Below, one piece after another: positions 16,298 through 25,127 of a stretch of DNA of 57,052 bases; the stretch's first letter is position 1, and each line of letters begins with the position of its first letter. This stretch comes from Alphaproteobacteria bacterium (GTDB taxonomy: Bacteria > Pseudomonadota > Alphaproteobacteria > RF32 > CAG-239): NCBI GenBank assembly GCA_017479985.1, contig JAFVBL010000033.1, positions 1 to 57,052 on the forward strand, given 5' to 3'. The notes under the pieces are model-generated. The model saw nothing but the letters and a program-made list of their open reading frames with translations. It did no database searches and had not been told where the DNA came from. Both the position numbers and the translations under genes were made by a program.

Positions 16298-17124
16298 TGT
16301 TTTGCTCTTTTATTTTTTGATGACAGTCGCTCAACTTGCTGATTGAGCTCATATACCTGCTGTTGCATTTGGTTTATTTTGTATTCTAGCGGATACAATT
16401 TGCGTTTGAATTTAATTTTGATACCCAAAATAGTCAAAACCTTATATTTTTTAGATTGAGAATTTCTTATGGAAAATAATATTTTTGAAAAACTTATAGT
16501 TTTTCCAGTCAATCTATTTACAATGTGTATCATTAGACCATCTTTCCAAGGAGAATGGAATGCTACTTGAAAATAGTATTTTTCATATTTACTCTTGCAA
16601 AATTTCCAAGGTTTTCTACTACTTATAAAATGCATGATAAATGCATTTTTCCCAATTTTACGGAAATCTTCTGTTCTGCCTCCTTTATATTCTGTTAGTT
16701 GAGTATTCCAGCGTGGGTCAAGATAATCAATCTTGCCATTTAATACGGCATTGATAACATCTTGATCATTCCATAGAATTTCATCAAAATGGTTCTTAAG
16801 ATATGTTTTAAATTTTGTTTCGATATTGTTTTCACGCCATTTTTTTAGATCTATCAATAAAACACCGGCATTAACGTATTTATCCAAATGTAGCCGATTT
16901 TGATTTTCGATATTCAAGACATCTATAACACCTTTACATAAATTACCATCCATATTTTCATTCATCAAAGGTGCTAAACTGTTTCTGACAATGATGTCAC
17001 AATCTAAATAAATTAATTTATCAACATTTGGTAACAAAGTAGGTAGAACTAATCGATAATATGTAGCATAAGTAAAATGCGGATTACCTCTTAGCGGATA
17101 ATTTTTAAATGCATCATCATTCAT
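16294..17124 (-). CDS. GT8 glycosyltransferase, C-terminal part (split by in-frame stop)
   Basis: The protein carries the GT8 features KLIYLDCDIIV (DxD metal/nucleotide site), YVNAGVLLIDLKKW and WNDQDVINAVLNGKIDYLD, and ends in a coiled coil. The usual GT8 N-terminus is missing. It is found instead at the end of the upstream gene (NICFATDDKYAKYMGIAITS), in the same frame, separated by one TAA at 17158-17160 and 11 further codons. The two parts therefore look like one DUF4422-GT8 protein broken by a nonsense change. A separately translated product from ATG 17124 would lack the first nucleotide-binding strand, so it is probably inactive. Confidence 0.85.
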   Translation of the reverse strand: MNDDAFKNYPLRGNPHFTYATYYRLVLPTLLPNVDKLIYLDCDIIVRNSLAPLMNENMDGNLCKGVIDVLNIENQNRLHLDKYVNAGVLLIDLKKWRENNIETKFKTYLKNHFDEILWNDQDVINAVLNGKIDYLDPRWNTQLTEYKGGRTEDFRKIGKNAFIMHFISSRKPWKFCKSKYEKYYFQVAFHSPWKDGLMIHIVNRLTGKTISFSKILFSIRNSQSKKYKVLTILGIKIKFKRKLYPLEYKINQMQQQVYELNQQVERLSSKNKRAKQ

Positions 17125-17157
17125 TTTAATAAATGTAATATTGAATTTTGCGATATT

Positions 17158-18204
17158 TTACAATTTTGCTATTTTATCTTTATTTTTTGATGATATTCCA
17201 CCATCAAGGACATAAATATTAATATTGTCGTGTGGCAATTTATAGCGTAAAATTGAAGTGATAGCAATTCCCATATACTTGGCATATTTATCATCTGTCG
17301 CAAAACAAATATTTATATCTTTATTGTCATTTTCTTTAATTTCAGGATATCTAACAAAAGTTCTCTGTAATTCTTTGATCTTAAGCTTAGTTGTTCTCTT
17401 AATATGTGTTATATAAATACCGAAAAGCCATTCGGATAAATATCCGAAAATACGCGCTTCTTGAAAATCATAATTTGAAATATCAACCTGTTTTTCTATC
17501 TCAAATAAAATATCAAATAACCATTGACAATATTGATTAAAAATATCCTTCTTCATTATAAATATGTTGGTATAATAACCTTCTGAAGCTTCATTATATT
17601 TCTTAATATCAGCCTCATATTCCGGATATTTTTTTCGCAAAATTCCCAGAGTTAAATCATAGTCTTTAATATGAATTTTAGGGTCACTTGTTGCATAGTG
17701 ATCATAATTATTTTTTGAACCGGCATTTTTTACATTCCATGGATTTACTGTTATGATATCATATTTACTAACGACATTTCTTACATTTTCTTCACGAAGT
17801 CCATATTTTTCAATATAAAAACCATCTAAATAATTATTATCAATCGTCCCCCATTTATTTTCATCATATTTTTTATCAATATTAAAATTAAGATGACGGC
17901 GGTAATGCATAAAACCGATGTAATCTGGATTTCCTAATTTTGAAAAATTTTTCCATACCCAGTATTGAGCCGTCAGTTCGCAATAATTTGGATTTTTAGC
18001 TGAAATATTATCGCCAGTGCTGTCTCCGATTAAATTATCTAACATCCATTTATAGTTCTTTTTTTTCTCATCCGTTTTTATATTTTTCTCAGCAACAGCA
18101 CGACCGACATGTATAGGTTGAAAAATTCCGTTTTTTAATAATTCTGTAGGTTTATGGTAAGATAAAAGAATTTTAATTTTAGAAGTATTTGGTTGTTTTT
18201 TCAT
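17158..18204 (-). CDS. DUF4422 glycosyltransferase fused to the start of a GT8 domain
   Basis: Residues about 10-280 form a DUF4422 domain: ILLSYHKPTELL, the N-terminal PIHVGRA, GDNISAKNPNYCELTAQYWVWKN, GFMHYRRHL, and later FGYLSEWLFGIYI. These enzymes are putative surface-glycan glycosyltransferases, often near glf. The last 60 residues begin a GT8 domain and stop at TAA 17158-17160; the rest of GT8 continues in frame downstream. The frame opens at 18270, but AAAGGAG before ATG 18204 sets the start, one base behind the glf stop. Confidence 0.85.
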   Translation of the reverse strand: MKKQPNTSKIKILLSYHKPTELLKNGIFQPIHVGRAVAEKNIKTDEKKKNYKWMLDNLIGDSTGDNISAKNPNYCELTAQYWVWKNFSKLGNPDYIGFMHYRRHLNFNIDKKYDENKWGTIDNNYLDGFYIEKYGLREENVRNVVSKYDIITVNPWNVKNAGSKNNYDHYATSDPKIHIKDYDLTLGILRKKYPEYEADIKKYNEASEGYYTNIFIMKKDIFNQYCQWLFDILFEIEKQVDISNYDFQEARIFGYLSEWLFGIYITHIKRTTKLKIKELQRTFVRYPEIKENDNKDINICFATDDKYAKYMGIAITSILRYKLPHDNINIYVLDGGISSKNKDKIAKL

Positions 18205-18205
18205 C

Positions 18206-19315
18206 TTATTTTTCTCCTTTGATATTCTCAAACAATTCCAAAGCTCTGGCAATGGCTTTATCCATATCATAATATTTGTAGTCGCCTAACCGACCTAAAA
18301 AATAAACATTTTTAAGCTCATCTGCTTTAGCCTTATATTTTGCATAAAGCTCAGCATTTTTATCATTCGGAATCGGGTAATAACGTTCGTTTTTTCCGCG
18401 CTCAAATTCTGAAGAATATTCTTTGGCGATAACCGTCTTATCCGAAATATCGTCAAGATAATATTTATATTCGTGAATTCGCGTAAAGTCGTAATTACAC
18501 GGGTAGTTGACCACCGAATTGCACTGATAATATGGCATATTCAGTTCTTCTAGCTTAAAATTAACGCTCCGGTATGGTAATTCACCGAATTGATAGTCAA
18601 AAAACTCGTCAATCGGACCGGTGTAAAATAATCTCTCGTAAGGTTCTTTATAATCGGCAAATTTGATGTTTAAGCGTACTTCAATATTCGGGTGATTTAG
18701 CATATTTTCTACTGTTTTGGTATAACCCTCAAGCGGAATCCCCTGATATTTATCCTGAAAATAGCGTTCATCACAAGAAATATATACCGGCACACGTGCC
18801 GTTACCGCGCCGTCAACTTCTTCCGGCTTAACACCCCATTGTTTGGTTGTATAGTGCAAAAATATTTTTTCATAAACATACTCAGCCAAAAATTTCAAGT
18901 CAGCATCATCTTGTTTTTGAAACTCCAAAATCGGCACTTTCTTGTTATATTCAAATTTTGCCAACAACTTCTCTTCCATCCGGCGTGCCATTGTTTCCGG
19001 AAAAACATCGTATAATGTGCGCAGATTAAACGGAATGGTTGTTTCAATCCCGTCAATTACAGCAATAACCTTGTGCATATAGGTGTTAAATGATGTAAAA
19101 CAGCTGATAAATTGCCATACATTTTCTAAATTGGTGTGAAAAATATGCGAACCATATTTGTGAATCATAATCCCGTTTTTATCACGATAATCATAAGCGT
19201 TACCGGCAATATGATTTTTAGCATCAATAACAACAACTTTTTCGTTCTGTTCTTCTGCAATTTTGCGCGCAATAGTGGCACCGGAAAAACCGGCACCCAC
19301 AACTAAATTTATCAT
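18206..19315 (-). CDS. glf: UDP-galactopyranose mutase
   Basis: Glf converts UDP-galactopyranose to UDP-galactofuranose, the donor for Galf-containing surface glycans. The FAD-binding VVGAGFSGATIARKIAEE and the conserved HKYGSHIFHT, KQWGVKPEEVDGAV and FLGRLGDYKYYDMDKAI are all visible. The 369 residues are a normal length. The start overlaps the upstream GT2 stop by 4 bp (ATGA). Its presence predicts galactofuranose in the product of this operon. Confidence 0.96.
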   Translation of the reverse strand: MINLVVGAGFSGATIARKIAEEQNEKVVVIDAKNHIAGNAYDYRDKNGIMIHKYGSHIFHTNLENVWQFISCFTSFNTYMHKVIAVIDGIETTIPFNLRTLYDVFPETMARRMEEKLLAKFEYNKKVPILEFQKQDDADLKFLAEYVYEKIFLHYTTKQWGVKPEEVDGAVTARVPVYISCDERYFQDKYQGIPLEGYTKTVENMLNHPNIEVRLNIKFADYKEPYERLFYTGPIDEFFDYQFGELPYRSVNFKLEELNMPYYQCNSVVNYPCNYDFTRIHEYKYYLDDISDKTVIAKEYSSEFERGKNERYYPIPNDKNAELYAKYKAKADELKNVYFLGRLGDYKYYDMDKAIARALELFENIKGEK

Positions 19316-20304
19316 CTAATAAATCTCCTTAAATTTTGAATAAAATCTTTCCAACGATATCGCCATAAAAACAAAGTTTCCGATGTTTCCAAAAGACGGA
19401 GTTTGCGTCGTTTCTTCTCAGGTAGTTGAAATTGTCCCATGTGTTGATTGTGCAAGACAGACAACATAAAAGGTTTCTTTTGCTGCAAATAAATGTGACG
19501 ATTTTCAGGACTGAGACGATTTAAATTCCATAAACACCCCTCAATACGACGCCGCAAAAACAAAGTTTGCCACTGAAAAAGCTGATGTTGTTGCAAATAA
19601 TTTTCAATTTCGTCATATTCCAAACTTAAAGCAAAAATTTTTGCCTTATTCTTTACCGAGCTGTTGATATTATCTTGGCGATAATGCAAAAATGCTTTAT
19701 CTAAAAGCATTATCCTTTCAGCGCAAATATTTGTTTTGAATATAAAACCGGTATCCTGATACGAAGCCCCTTTGCTTTCCGTAACAGTAATGTGGTGGTC
19801 TTGTAAAAATTTTCTGCGATATAAAGCCGACCAAATAGAACCCCATATTTTACTCATATATTGTTCCGGCTTTAAGCTGAAAACAGTGTTATAGTCTTGG
19901 ATACGACCGATTTTAACCAATTGATTAAAATCACTGCTCCAATATTTATAATAATCCGCCTTGACAATATCCAGATTATATTGCTGCGCCGTATTATACA
20001 GTGTATCATACATATCGCTTTCAGCCCAATCATCCGATTCCAGAATAGCAACATATTCTCCGGAGGCAGTAGTCAATCCGGTGTTAATAGCTTTTCCGTA
20101 ACCGCTGTTTTCTTGGGAGATAATTTTTATGCGCTTATCTTTAGCCGCATATCTTGCCAGAATTTCTACACTGTTGTCAGTCGAGCCATCATTAACACAA
20201 ATAATTTCAATATCTGTGAGCGTCTGATTTATCACACTGTCTAAACATTGCGATAAATATTTTTCCACATTATAAACCGGTATAATAACGGAAACCTTAG
20301 GCAT
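19312..20304 (-). CDS. GT2 family glycosyltransferase
   Basis: This 330-residue protein has a GT-A fold N-terminus: VSVIIPVYNVEKYLSQCLDSV, CVNDGSTDNS, ENSGYGKAINTG and the DxD-like ILESDDWAE. It transfers a sugar from a nucleotide donor to a glycan acceptor; the specificity is unknown. The frame opens at 20319, but the ATG at 20304 (MPKVSVI) has GGAG upstream, and that GGAG overlaps the end of the preceding recombinase-like gene. It is coupled to glf. Confidence 0.93.
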   Translation of the reverse strand: MPKVSVIIPVYNVEKYLSQCLDSVINQTLTDIEIICVNDGSTDNSVEILARYAAKDKRIKIISQENSGYGKAINTGLTTASGEYVAILESDDWAESDMYDTLYNTAQQYNLDIVKADYYKYWSSDFNQLVKIGRIQDYNTVFSLKPEQYMSKIWGSIWSALYRRKFLQDHHITVTESKGASYQDTGFIFKTNICAERIMLLDKAFLHYRQDNINSSVKNKAKIFALSLEYDEIENYLQQHQLFQWQTLFLRRRIEGCLWNLNRLSPENRHIYLQQKKPFMLSVLHNQHMGQFQLPEKKRRKLRLLETSETLFLWRYRWKDFIQNLRRFIR

Positions 20305-20308
20305 TGTA

Positions 20309-20851
20309 TTACTCCACATTATTTTTCACATATCGGAGTAATGTTGAGCGCGAACAATTAATTTGTTTGGCAATACGCGTCAAATTTTCACCTTCATCCA
20401 AAAGCTTTTTAATCTGTCCATCATGCGCTTGTAACAAAAGTTGTCCGTTTCGCGGCGCACCGCGCGGTTTTCCTTGTTTCAATAGGTCATCTTGTATCTT
20501 TTTGTTTTTGAAGGATAAAATACCCTTATATAACCCTAAACAAATATCAGCAAGCTTACCAATTGTTTGCGGTAACGTTGTATTAATTAAAATTTGCTCT
20601 TGTACCGTATATAAAACCACTTCACGCTGTGCCAACAACTTGACATTTTTGATGATTTCCTCATAATGTTGTCCCAAAGTAGCAACGCTGGCAATAATGA
20701 CCGAATCGCCGGAATTAAAATGTTTGCATACAACAGCAAAGTTTTCGAAAACAAGGTGCTTATCAATAATTATGCCTGAAATATCAAGATATTCATTGAT
20801 GTTTTGTTTATCTTCTTTCTGTCTGTCTTTAAGCAAAATTGCATATTTCAT
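20309..20851 (-). CDS. Catalytically degenerate serine recombinase-like protein
   Basis: This 180-residue protein has the plan of a resolvase/invertase, but the catalytic residues are gone. The N-terminal YIRVSS of active enzymes is YAILLKD here (no Ser), and the SRLGRS arginine motif is replaced by ATLGQH. The linker GKPRGAP and the C-terminal helix-turn-helix IAKQINCSRSTLLRYVK are kept and resemble the active paralogue at 21107-21706. It is the first gene of the polysaccharide operon: its stop overlaps the ribosome site of the GT2 gene. It probably binds DNA as a regulator or accessory subunit; this is inference. Confidence 0.82.
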   Translation of the reverse strand: MKYAILLKDRQKEDKQNINEYLDISGIIIDKHLVFENFAVVCKHFNSGDSVIIASVATLGQHYEEIIKNVKLLAQREVVLYTVQEQILINTTLPQTIGKLADICLGLYKGILSFKNKKIQDDLLKQGKPRGAPRNGQLLLQAHDGQIKKLLDEGENLTRIAKQINCSRSTLLRYVKNNVE

Positions 20852-21106
20852 TAGTTATCTTGTAGTCCCTGTTTGAATATTCATTTTTAATGCTTTCATT
20901 AATGGCATAAAACCAACGTTTAAATCAACCAGATTTTGACTCTTTTGCACTTTTTATTTGGATTTTAGTAAAATATAACAAAATCAATACATTGCAGTGA
21001 TTTAAAGCCTATTCAACATACGCTGAAAAATTAAATTTCACCAACTGGAAACAAACGTTCTATTAAAATGACCAGTTTTTTTTTAATATTTTTGGAGATT
21101 TTTTAC
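20852..21106. promoter_or_regulatory. Divergent control region between the two recombinase genes
   Basis: These 255 bp of AT-rich sequence separate the oppositely oriented dead and active recombinase genes. AACGTTT occurs near 20912 and, inverted, near 21053 (CAAACGTT), but the core is a short self-palindrome and not a convincing recombination site. The region must contain promoters for both directions and possibly a res/inv site. Confidence 0.45.
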
Positions 21107-21706
21107 ATGACTACAATAGGTTACATCAGAGTTAGTTCGAATAAACAGACGCTTGAACATCAGCGTTTTGAGATAGAAAATTTTGCACGTCGGGAAAGTA
21201 TAAAAATTGATACTTGGATTGAAGAAAAAATATCGTCCCGAAAAGCTCTTGATAAACGCAAACTTGGGGAATTATTAAATAATTTAAAGGAAAATGATAT
21301 ACTGATAACTTGTGAAATCTCGCGTTTAGGCCGTTCTCTGCTTGAGGTTATGAAGATTTTGGAAACCTGCCTTAATAAAAATTGTCAGGTCTGGACATTA
21401 AAAGAAAATTATCGGCTCGGCAATGATATACAAAGTAAAGTTTTAGCCTTCGCATTCGGACTTGCTGCTGAAATTGAACGGCAGCTTATTTCCGAACGCA
21501 CTAAATCAAGCCTTGCAAATATAAAAGCAAACGGTAAAAAGCTCGGCAGACCATTCAATGCTGAAACAAAAAAGCTCAAACTGGCTAAAAATCAAAAACA
21601 AATACAAAAATTGTTAGCTCAAGGCATATCAAAATCCAAAATCGCAAAAATATTTAATGTTGAGCGAGCTACTTTGCGAAAATATCTGCTGTCAGCACAA
21701 GCCTAA
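21107..21706 (+). CDS. Serine recombinase (resolvase/invertase family)
   Basis: This 199-residue protein contains the catalytic GYIRVSSNKQT (nucleophile Ser), ITCEISRLGRSLLEVM, the E-helix LAFAFGLAAEIERQLISERT, the LGRP linker and a C-terminal helix-turn-helix IAKIFNVERATLRKYL. It is intact and is expected to invert or resolve DNA between short sites. The frame opens at 21068, but GGAG before ATG 21107 decides the start. It is divergent from the degenerate paralogue that heads the polysaccharide operon. Confidence 0.93.
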   Translation: MTTIGYIRVSSNKQTLEHQRFEIENFARRESIKIDTWIEEKISSRKALDKRKLGELLNNLKENDILITCEISRLGRSLLEVMKILETCLNKNCQVWTLKENYRLGNDIQSKVLAFAFGLAAEIERQLISERTKSSLANIKANGKKLGRPFNAETKKLKLAKNQKQIQKLLAQGISKSKIAKIFNVERATLRKYLLSAQA

Positions 21707-21815
21707 AATCATCTTAGACATTCCCCAAACGTACGAATTTCGTTTTTCTATGCAACGTATCATCAAAACCAATTCCGGCTGTTCTGGGGAGATTTAGGAA
21801 TCATAGGGAGATGTT

Positions 21816-22301
21816 TTACTTTCTAACCGGAATGTCAAACAATACATGCGACGGAATAATGCGGTCGGTATCGATAGCATCGCAATTTACGCACATTTCC
21901 TTAGAACAATACGACACAACATAGTCTTTATAGGTTGTAATCGGCTCTAGTTTTAGGGAATATAACGGCAGATGCAACGCTGTCATTGTCTTGAAAATAG
22001 CTGTGTTTAGCTCGGTATCACTAAAATTCTGCTGATTAACTAAAATATGATAATGCCACGTTTCCCCATACCCTTTTTCTGCTGTGGCAATGAAAGGCAG
22101 ATGCTTTTTATGCCAATGACGCCCCAACAAACGATATTCAAATGCTGACATAATCTTCTTGAGCGCACGTTCAGACACATCCTCATTAACTGATTCCATA
22201 TTCTCCGGAAGTCGTAAAGTTAAAAAATGTGTCGGATTATATGAGCCAGCCCATGCGTTTATAACTTGCTTTAATTTTTGCGTTTTTTCTAAATTGTTCA
22301 T
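21816..22301 (-). CDS. HUH endonuclease-like replication initiator
   Basis: This 161-residue protein has motifs in the order of rolling-circle Rep proteins: a hydrophobic FLTLRLP (motif 1-like), TWHYHILVN with the H-x-H metal site (motif 2), and YVVSYCSKEM with Tyr-x-x-Lys (motif 3). These would nick DNA at an origin and stay attached through the Tyr. It is short for a Rep and has no helicase domain; the element's SF3-like helicase is in the polymerase fusion. Palindromes and direct repeats that could be an origin lie upstream (22600-22835). A relaxase or RAYT-like role is possible. Confidence 0.65.
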   Translation of the reverse strand: MNNLEKTQKLKQVINAWAGSYNPTHFLTLRLPENMESVNEDVSERALKKIMSAFEYRLLGRHWHKKHLPFIATAEKGYGETWHYHILVNQQNFSDTELNTAIFKTMTALHLPLYSLKLEPITTYKDYVVSYCSKEMCVNCDAIDTDRIIPSHVLFDIPVRK

Positions 22302-23162
22302 TTTTTGACTCCAGAATCACGATTTTTATTTTGACGACCAATTTGCTGTTTTTACCTAAATCAGTATGCTGAACAATGTTCAAAACATTCGGGGAATAGT
22401 AAATCAGCGTTTGTCTGGGCTTAATTTCAACATTTGCGGATAGAATGCATATAAACTGTTTGCGGGGAATAGCTTATAAATGGCTCAAAAATCACGCTGT
22501 GTTATTACTGATTTTTTTAGTAGCATAATACATACAAATAGAATGTATTAGAGAGAGGGAATATATAGGATAGAATATAGAGGGAAATAGTAATAGCTAG
22601 AGGGAGTGTCGCCTTGCTGATTATGACATCACAGCCTGTGGCTGTTCGTGTCATCAGCTTATTGGCGACATAGCTTTTATGAGGCTTATGTCATCGGTAA
22701 TACATGGACTAAACAGACATTTGTCTGGAGCTAAGATGTATTAGGTTTGACATCTGCTGTGTAGGACAGAAAGACTGCTTGTTGTATTTTGCTGTTACTG
22801 CTCTTTACTCTGCTTATTACTGCTCTTTACTGTATAATGCTCTCTTTTTTACTTATTTTATATTTTAATAATATTTAGAATAATTAAACACAAAGAAGCT
22901 ATGCAAGACTTCTCTTTATTTCTAAAGGTCAAATGCTATGGTTAGACACAAGCCCTATAAAATATAGAACTTCCTATTTTTATGAATTTTGAAAAAATTT
23001 AATGCTGCCTATTAAATTTGACTGCTGTTGCACCCATTCCCCACGTAAATGGCGCGTTTTTTTTGAGGCCTATGCGCTTGATTAGACAACATAAAAATTA
23101 GAAATGGAAATTTAATTTAAGATTTTTCTTAAAACAGTCTCTCCAAAAGAATTCTATCCTAT
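22302..23162. other. 861-bp non-coding region rich in palindromes and repeats
   Basis: No supported coding region is seen. A nested imperfect palindrome lies at 22607-22670 (outer arms TGTCGCC / GGCGACA, inner GCTGAT-ATGACA / TGTCATCAGC, tip AGCC-TGT-GGCT). A second palindrome occupies 22667-22692 (GACATAGC / GCTTATGTC). A third spans 22699-22742 (AATACAT / ATGTATT around CAGACA-TT-TGTCTG). Two perfect 15-bp direct repeats TTACTGCTCTTTACT lie at 22795-22809 and 22817-22831, 22 bp apart. Further upstream CGGGGAATAG occurs twice (22390 and 22463). It looks like a replication or recombination control region, though a structured RNA is possible. Confidence 0.7.
22795..22831 (+). repeat. Iteron-like 15-bp direct repeats
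   Basis: TTACTGCTCTTTACT occurs twice without mismatch, with start-to-start spacing of 22 bp, about two helical turns, so both copies face the same side of the DNA. TATAAT follows the second copy. The arrangement is typical of protein-binding iterons. Confidence 0.6.
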
Positions 23163-23366
23163 ATGACAGATACATATAGTTTGCTCAAAAATGAGCTTAA
23201 AGTTTATTATCCCGACGTTACGGATGCTGAACTTAATGAAATAACCAACAGACTGGTGGATTTTTATACAATCGGAGCTAAGGCAATTTATGAGGCTGAA
23301 AAGGAGGTAAACATTGAAACAGTCCAGTTGCCTGATATTGACGATTCCAACGGTAAAAGACTTTAA
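23163..23366 (+). CDS. Small hypothetical protein upstream of the large serine recombinase
   Basis: This 67-residue acidic, helical protein (MTDTYSLLKNELKVYY...) contains DVTDAELNEITNRLVDFY. No strong ribosome site is seen, but the coding is plausible and the gene precedes the large serine recombinase on the same strand. Accessory factors of serine integrases (recombination directionality factors) are often this size, but there is no sequence evidence for that role. Confidence 0.55.
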   Translation: MTDTYSLLKNELKVYYPDVTDAELNEITNRLVDFYTIGAKAIYEAEKEVNIETVQLPDIDDSNGKRL

Positions 23367-23424
23367 CCTTCTGAATTTCCCTAAAAAAATAATGTTTGAA
23401 AGTGATTTTTTAGTGTGCTTTTGA
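23314..23424 (+). CDS. Possible 36-residue ORF with TTG start
   Basis: A near-perfect AAGGAGGT at about 23300-23307 lies inside the preceding small gene and is followed 6 nt later by TTG 23314, which opens a 36-codon frame. Without such a start the strong ribosome site has no partner. The product (KQSSCLILTIPTVKDFNLL...) matches nothing recognised. The site is real; the protein is doubtful. Confidence 0.25.
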   Translation: MKQSSCLILTIPTVKDFNLLNFPKKIMFESDFLVCF

Positions 23425-23484
23425 ATATTTACACGGTAGGATTGAATTATAATAAATACTAACACCTAAAAGGAGAATATTTTA

Positions 23485-25071
23485 ATGCGTAAAAAGTATC
23501 AAAAAAAGATTGTCGAAAAATGCACGGATGCAATTATTTTCACACGCGTATCAAGTGAGAAACAAGAAAAAGGAGCTTCCATTGATGCACAGAAGGAATC
23601 CATATATAATTACTGCACCAACCATAAATTAAATATCGTCAAAGAATATGAGATAACTGAAAGCACTATGAAAGGTGACCGTAAAAAATATAAAGAGATG
23701 CTGTCATTTGTGCAAAAATATCCTAAAACCATTGCTATCGTTGTTAATTGTGTTGACCGTTTGCAGCGCAGCGACAGAGATAATAATGCCTTAGATGATT
23801 TACGGCGTGACGGTAAAATCGAAGTGCATTTTTTGAAAGAAAATATGGTGCTGACGAAGGATTCTCGCGGTGATGAATTGCTGTTTTGGAAAATGAATGT
23901 GTTGATGGCAAACAGTTATGTTCTCTCGCTGTCATATAATGTAAAACGCAGCTTAAAACTTTTAAGAGAGCAAGGAGTTTGGCCGGGTGAAGCTCCTCTC
24001 GGATATTTAAATAAACGTGATGACAATAATAAAGCAATTATTGTTCTTGATCCAATAAGGGCACCTATTATTCAAAGATTATTTTCTGAATATGCAACCG
24101 GAGCACATTCACTTAAAACAATATGCCAATTAGCCAAAGAACTGGGTTTATCTTCAAAACGCAAGAAACGTGCAGCAGCTTTTATCAGTCGGAACGCACT
24201 GTATGATGTTTTAACTAATCCATTTTACTATGGCGAAATGTGCATTAAAGGCGAATTTTATAAACATATTTATCCGCCTCTGATTTCAAAAGAATTGTTT
24301 GACCAAGTGCAAAATCAGTTTGTCGGCAATGGTAATCACAATCGCAATAATACAGCGGAATATTCTAAGACACCATATATTTTTAGGAAACTCATACATT
24401 GCAAAGAATGCGGTTGTTTAATTACACCGGAAACAAAAGTCAAAAAGAGCGGCAAAAGATATACATATTTAAGATGTGCGCATCCAAATAAAAATTGCCA
24501 TCAAGGTATCGTAAATGAAAATGTGATTTTAGAGCAGATAAAAAATGAGGTGCTGAATAAAATATCGTTACCTCCAAAGCTTCAGGAATTACTGCAAAAA
24601 CATTTAATAAAACAACTGAATGACACAGCACAATTTAACACTACACTTAAAAGTAATATTACCAAACAGCTGACGGAACTTAAAATAAAGGAAGACAAAT
24701 TGCTAGATTTTTACCTTGAAGGTAAATTATCGCAAGCTACTTATGAAGAAAAACAGGCACAGATAATTCAGGAACGGCAAGAATTGGAAACTACTGCTGA
24801 AAAATATAAAATTATAGATGCAAATATGAAAGCCAATGTTAATAAAATTGTGTCAATGGCCGGCAATATATTATACATTTTTGAACAAGCAACAACGACA
24901 GATAAGCAAAAATTATTAAGTATGTTGATTACTGACTGTCAATTAAACGGCACCAAACTTGAATATACAATCTGCAAGCCGTTTGATAAACTGATTCAAT
25001 GTGCCGATTATACACAATGGCCGATGATAGCGGTTGAACATCTGGACGAATTCGAAAACATCAAAATATAA
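23485..25071 (+). CDS. Large serine recombinase (integrase)
   Basis: At 528 residues this protein has the full plan of phage- and element-type serine integrases. The N-terminal resolvase domain contains FTRVSSEKQEKGASIDAQ (nucleophile Ser) and NCVDRLQRSDRD. The recombinase domain has GVWPGEAPLGYLN and ALYDVLTNPFYYGEM. A zinc ribbon follows with CKECG and a later C/H pair, then a coiled-coil C-terminus. It should integrate and excise the island between short attB/attP sites. It sits at the right end of the accessory region, next to core-type genes, as expected for an integrase at the element edge. A good AAAGGAGA precedes the start. Confidence 0.95.
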   Translation: MRKKYQKKIVEKCTDAIIFTRVSSEKQEKGASIDAQKESIYNYCTNHKLNIVKEYEITESTMKGDRKKYKEMLSFVQKYPKTIAIVVNCVDRLQRSDRDNNALDDLRRDGKIEVHFLKENMVLTKDSRGDELLFWKMNVLMANSYVLSLSYNVKRSLKLLREQGVWPGEAPLGYLNKRDDNNKAIIVLDPIRAPIIQRLFSEYATGAHSLKTICQLAKELGLSSKRKKRAAAFISRNALYDVLTNPFYYGEMCIKGEFYKHIYPPLISKELFDQVQNQFVGNGNHNRNNTAEYSKTPYIFRKLIHCKECGCLITPETKVKKSGKRYTYLRCAHPNKNCHQGIVNENVILEQIKNEVLNKISLPPKLQELLQKHLIKQLNDTAQFNTTLKSNITKQLTELKIKEDKLLDFYLEGKLSQATYEEKQAQIIQERQELETTAEKYKIIDANMKANVNKIVSMAGNILYIFEQATTTDKQKLLSMLITDCQLNGTKLEYTICKPFDKLIQCADYTQWPMIAVEHLDEFENIKI

Positions 25072-25127
25072 GCATTTTTTATTTTACCAACTAGTCCGTA
25101 GATTGCACGATGCTGCCCGCCAATAAT

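Noticed and set aside
21721-23040. GGGGAAT motif cluster around the HUH gene as nick sites
   Set aside because: The same heptamer occurs in ordinary genes elsewhere (for example near 11516, 21267 and 38152), so there is no real enrichment.
7977-23114. Exact 16-bp repeat TAGAAATGGAAATTTA at 7977 and 23099 as element ends
   Set aside because: In such AT-rich sequence several 16-bp matches are expected by chance in a window this size, and the right copy would leave the integrase outside.
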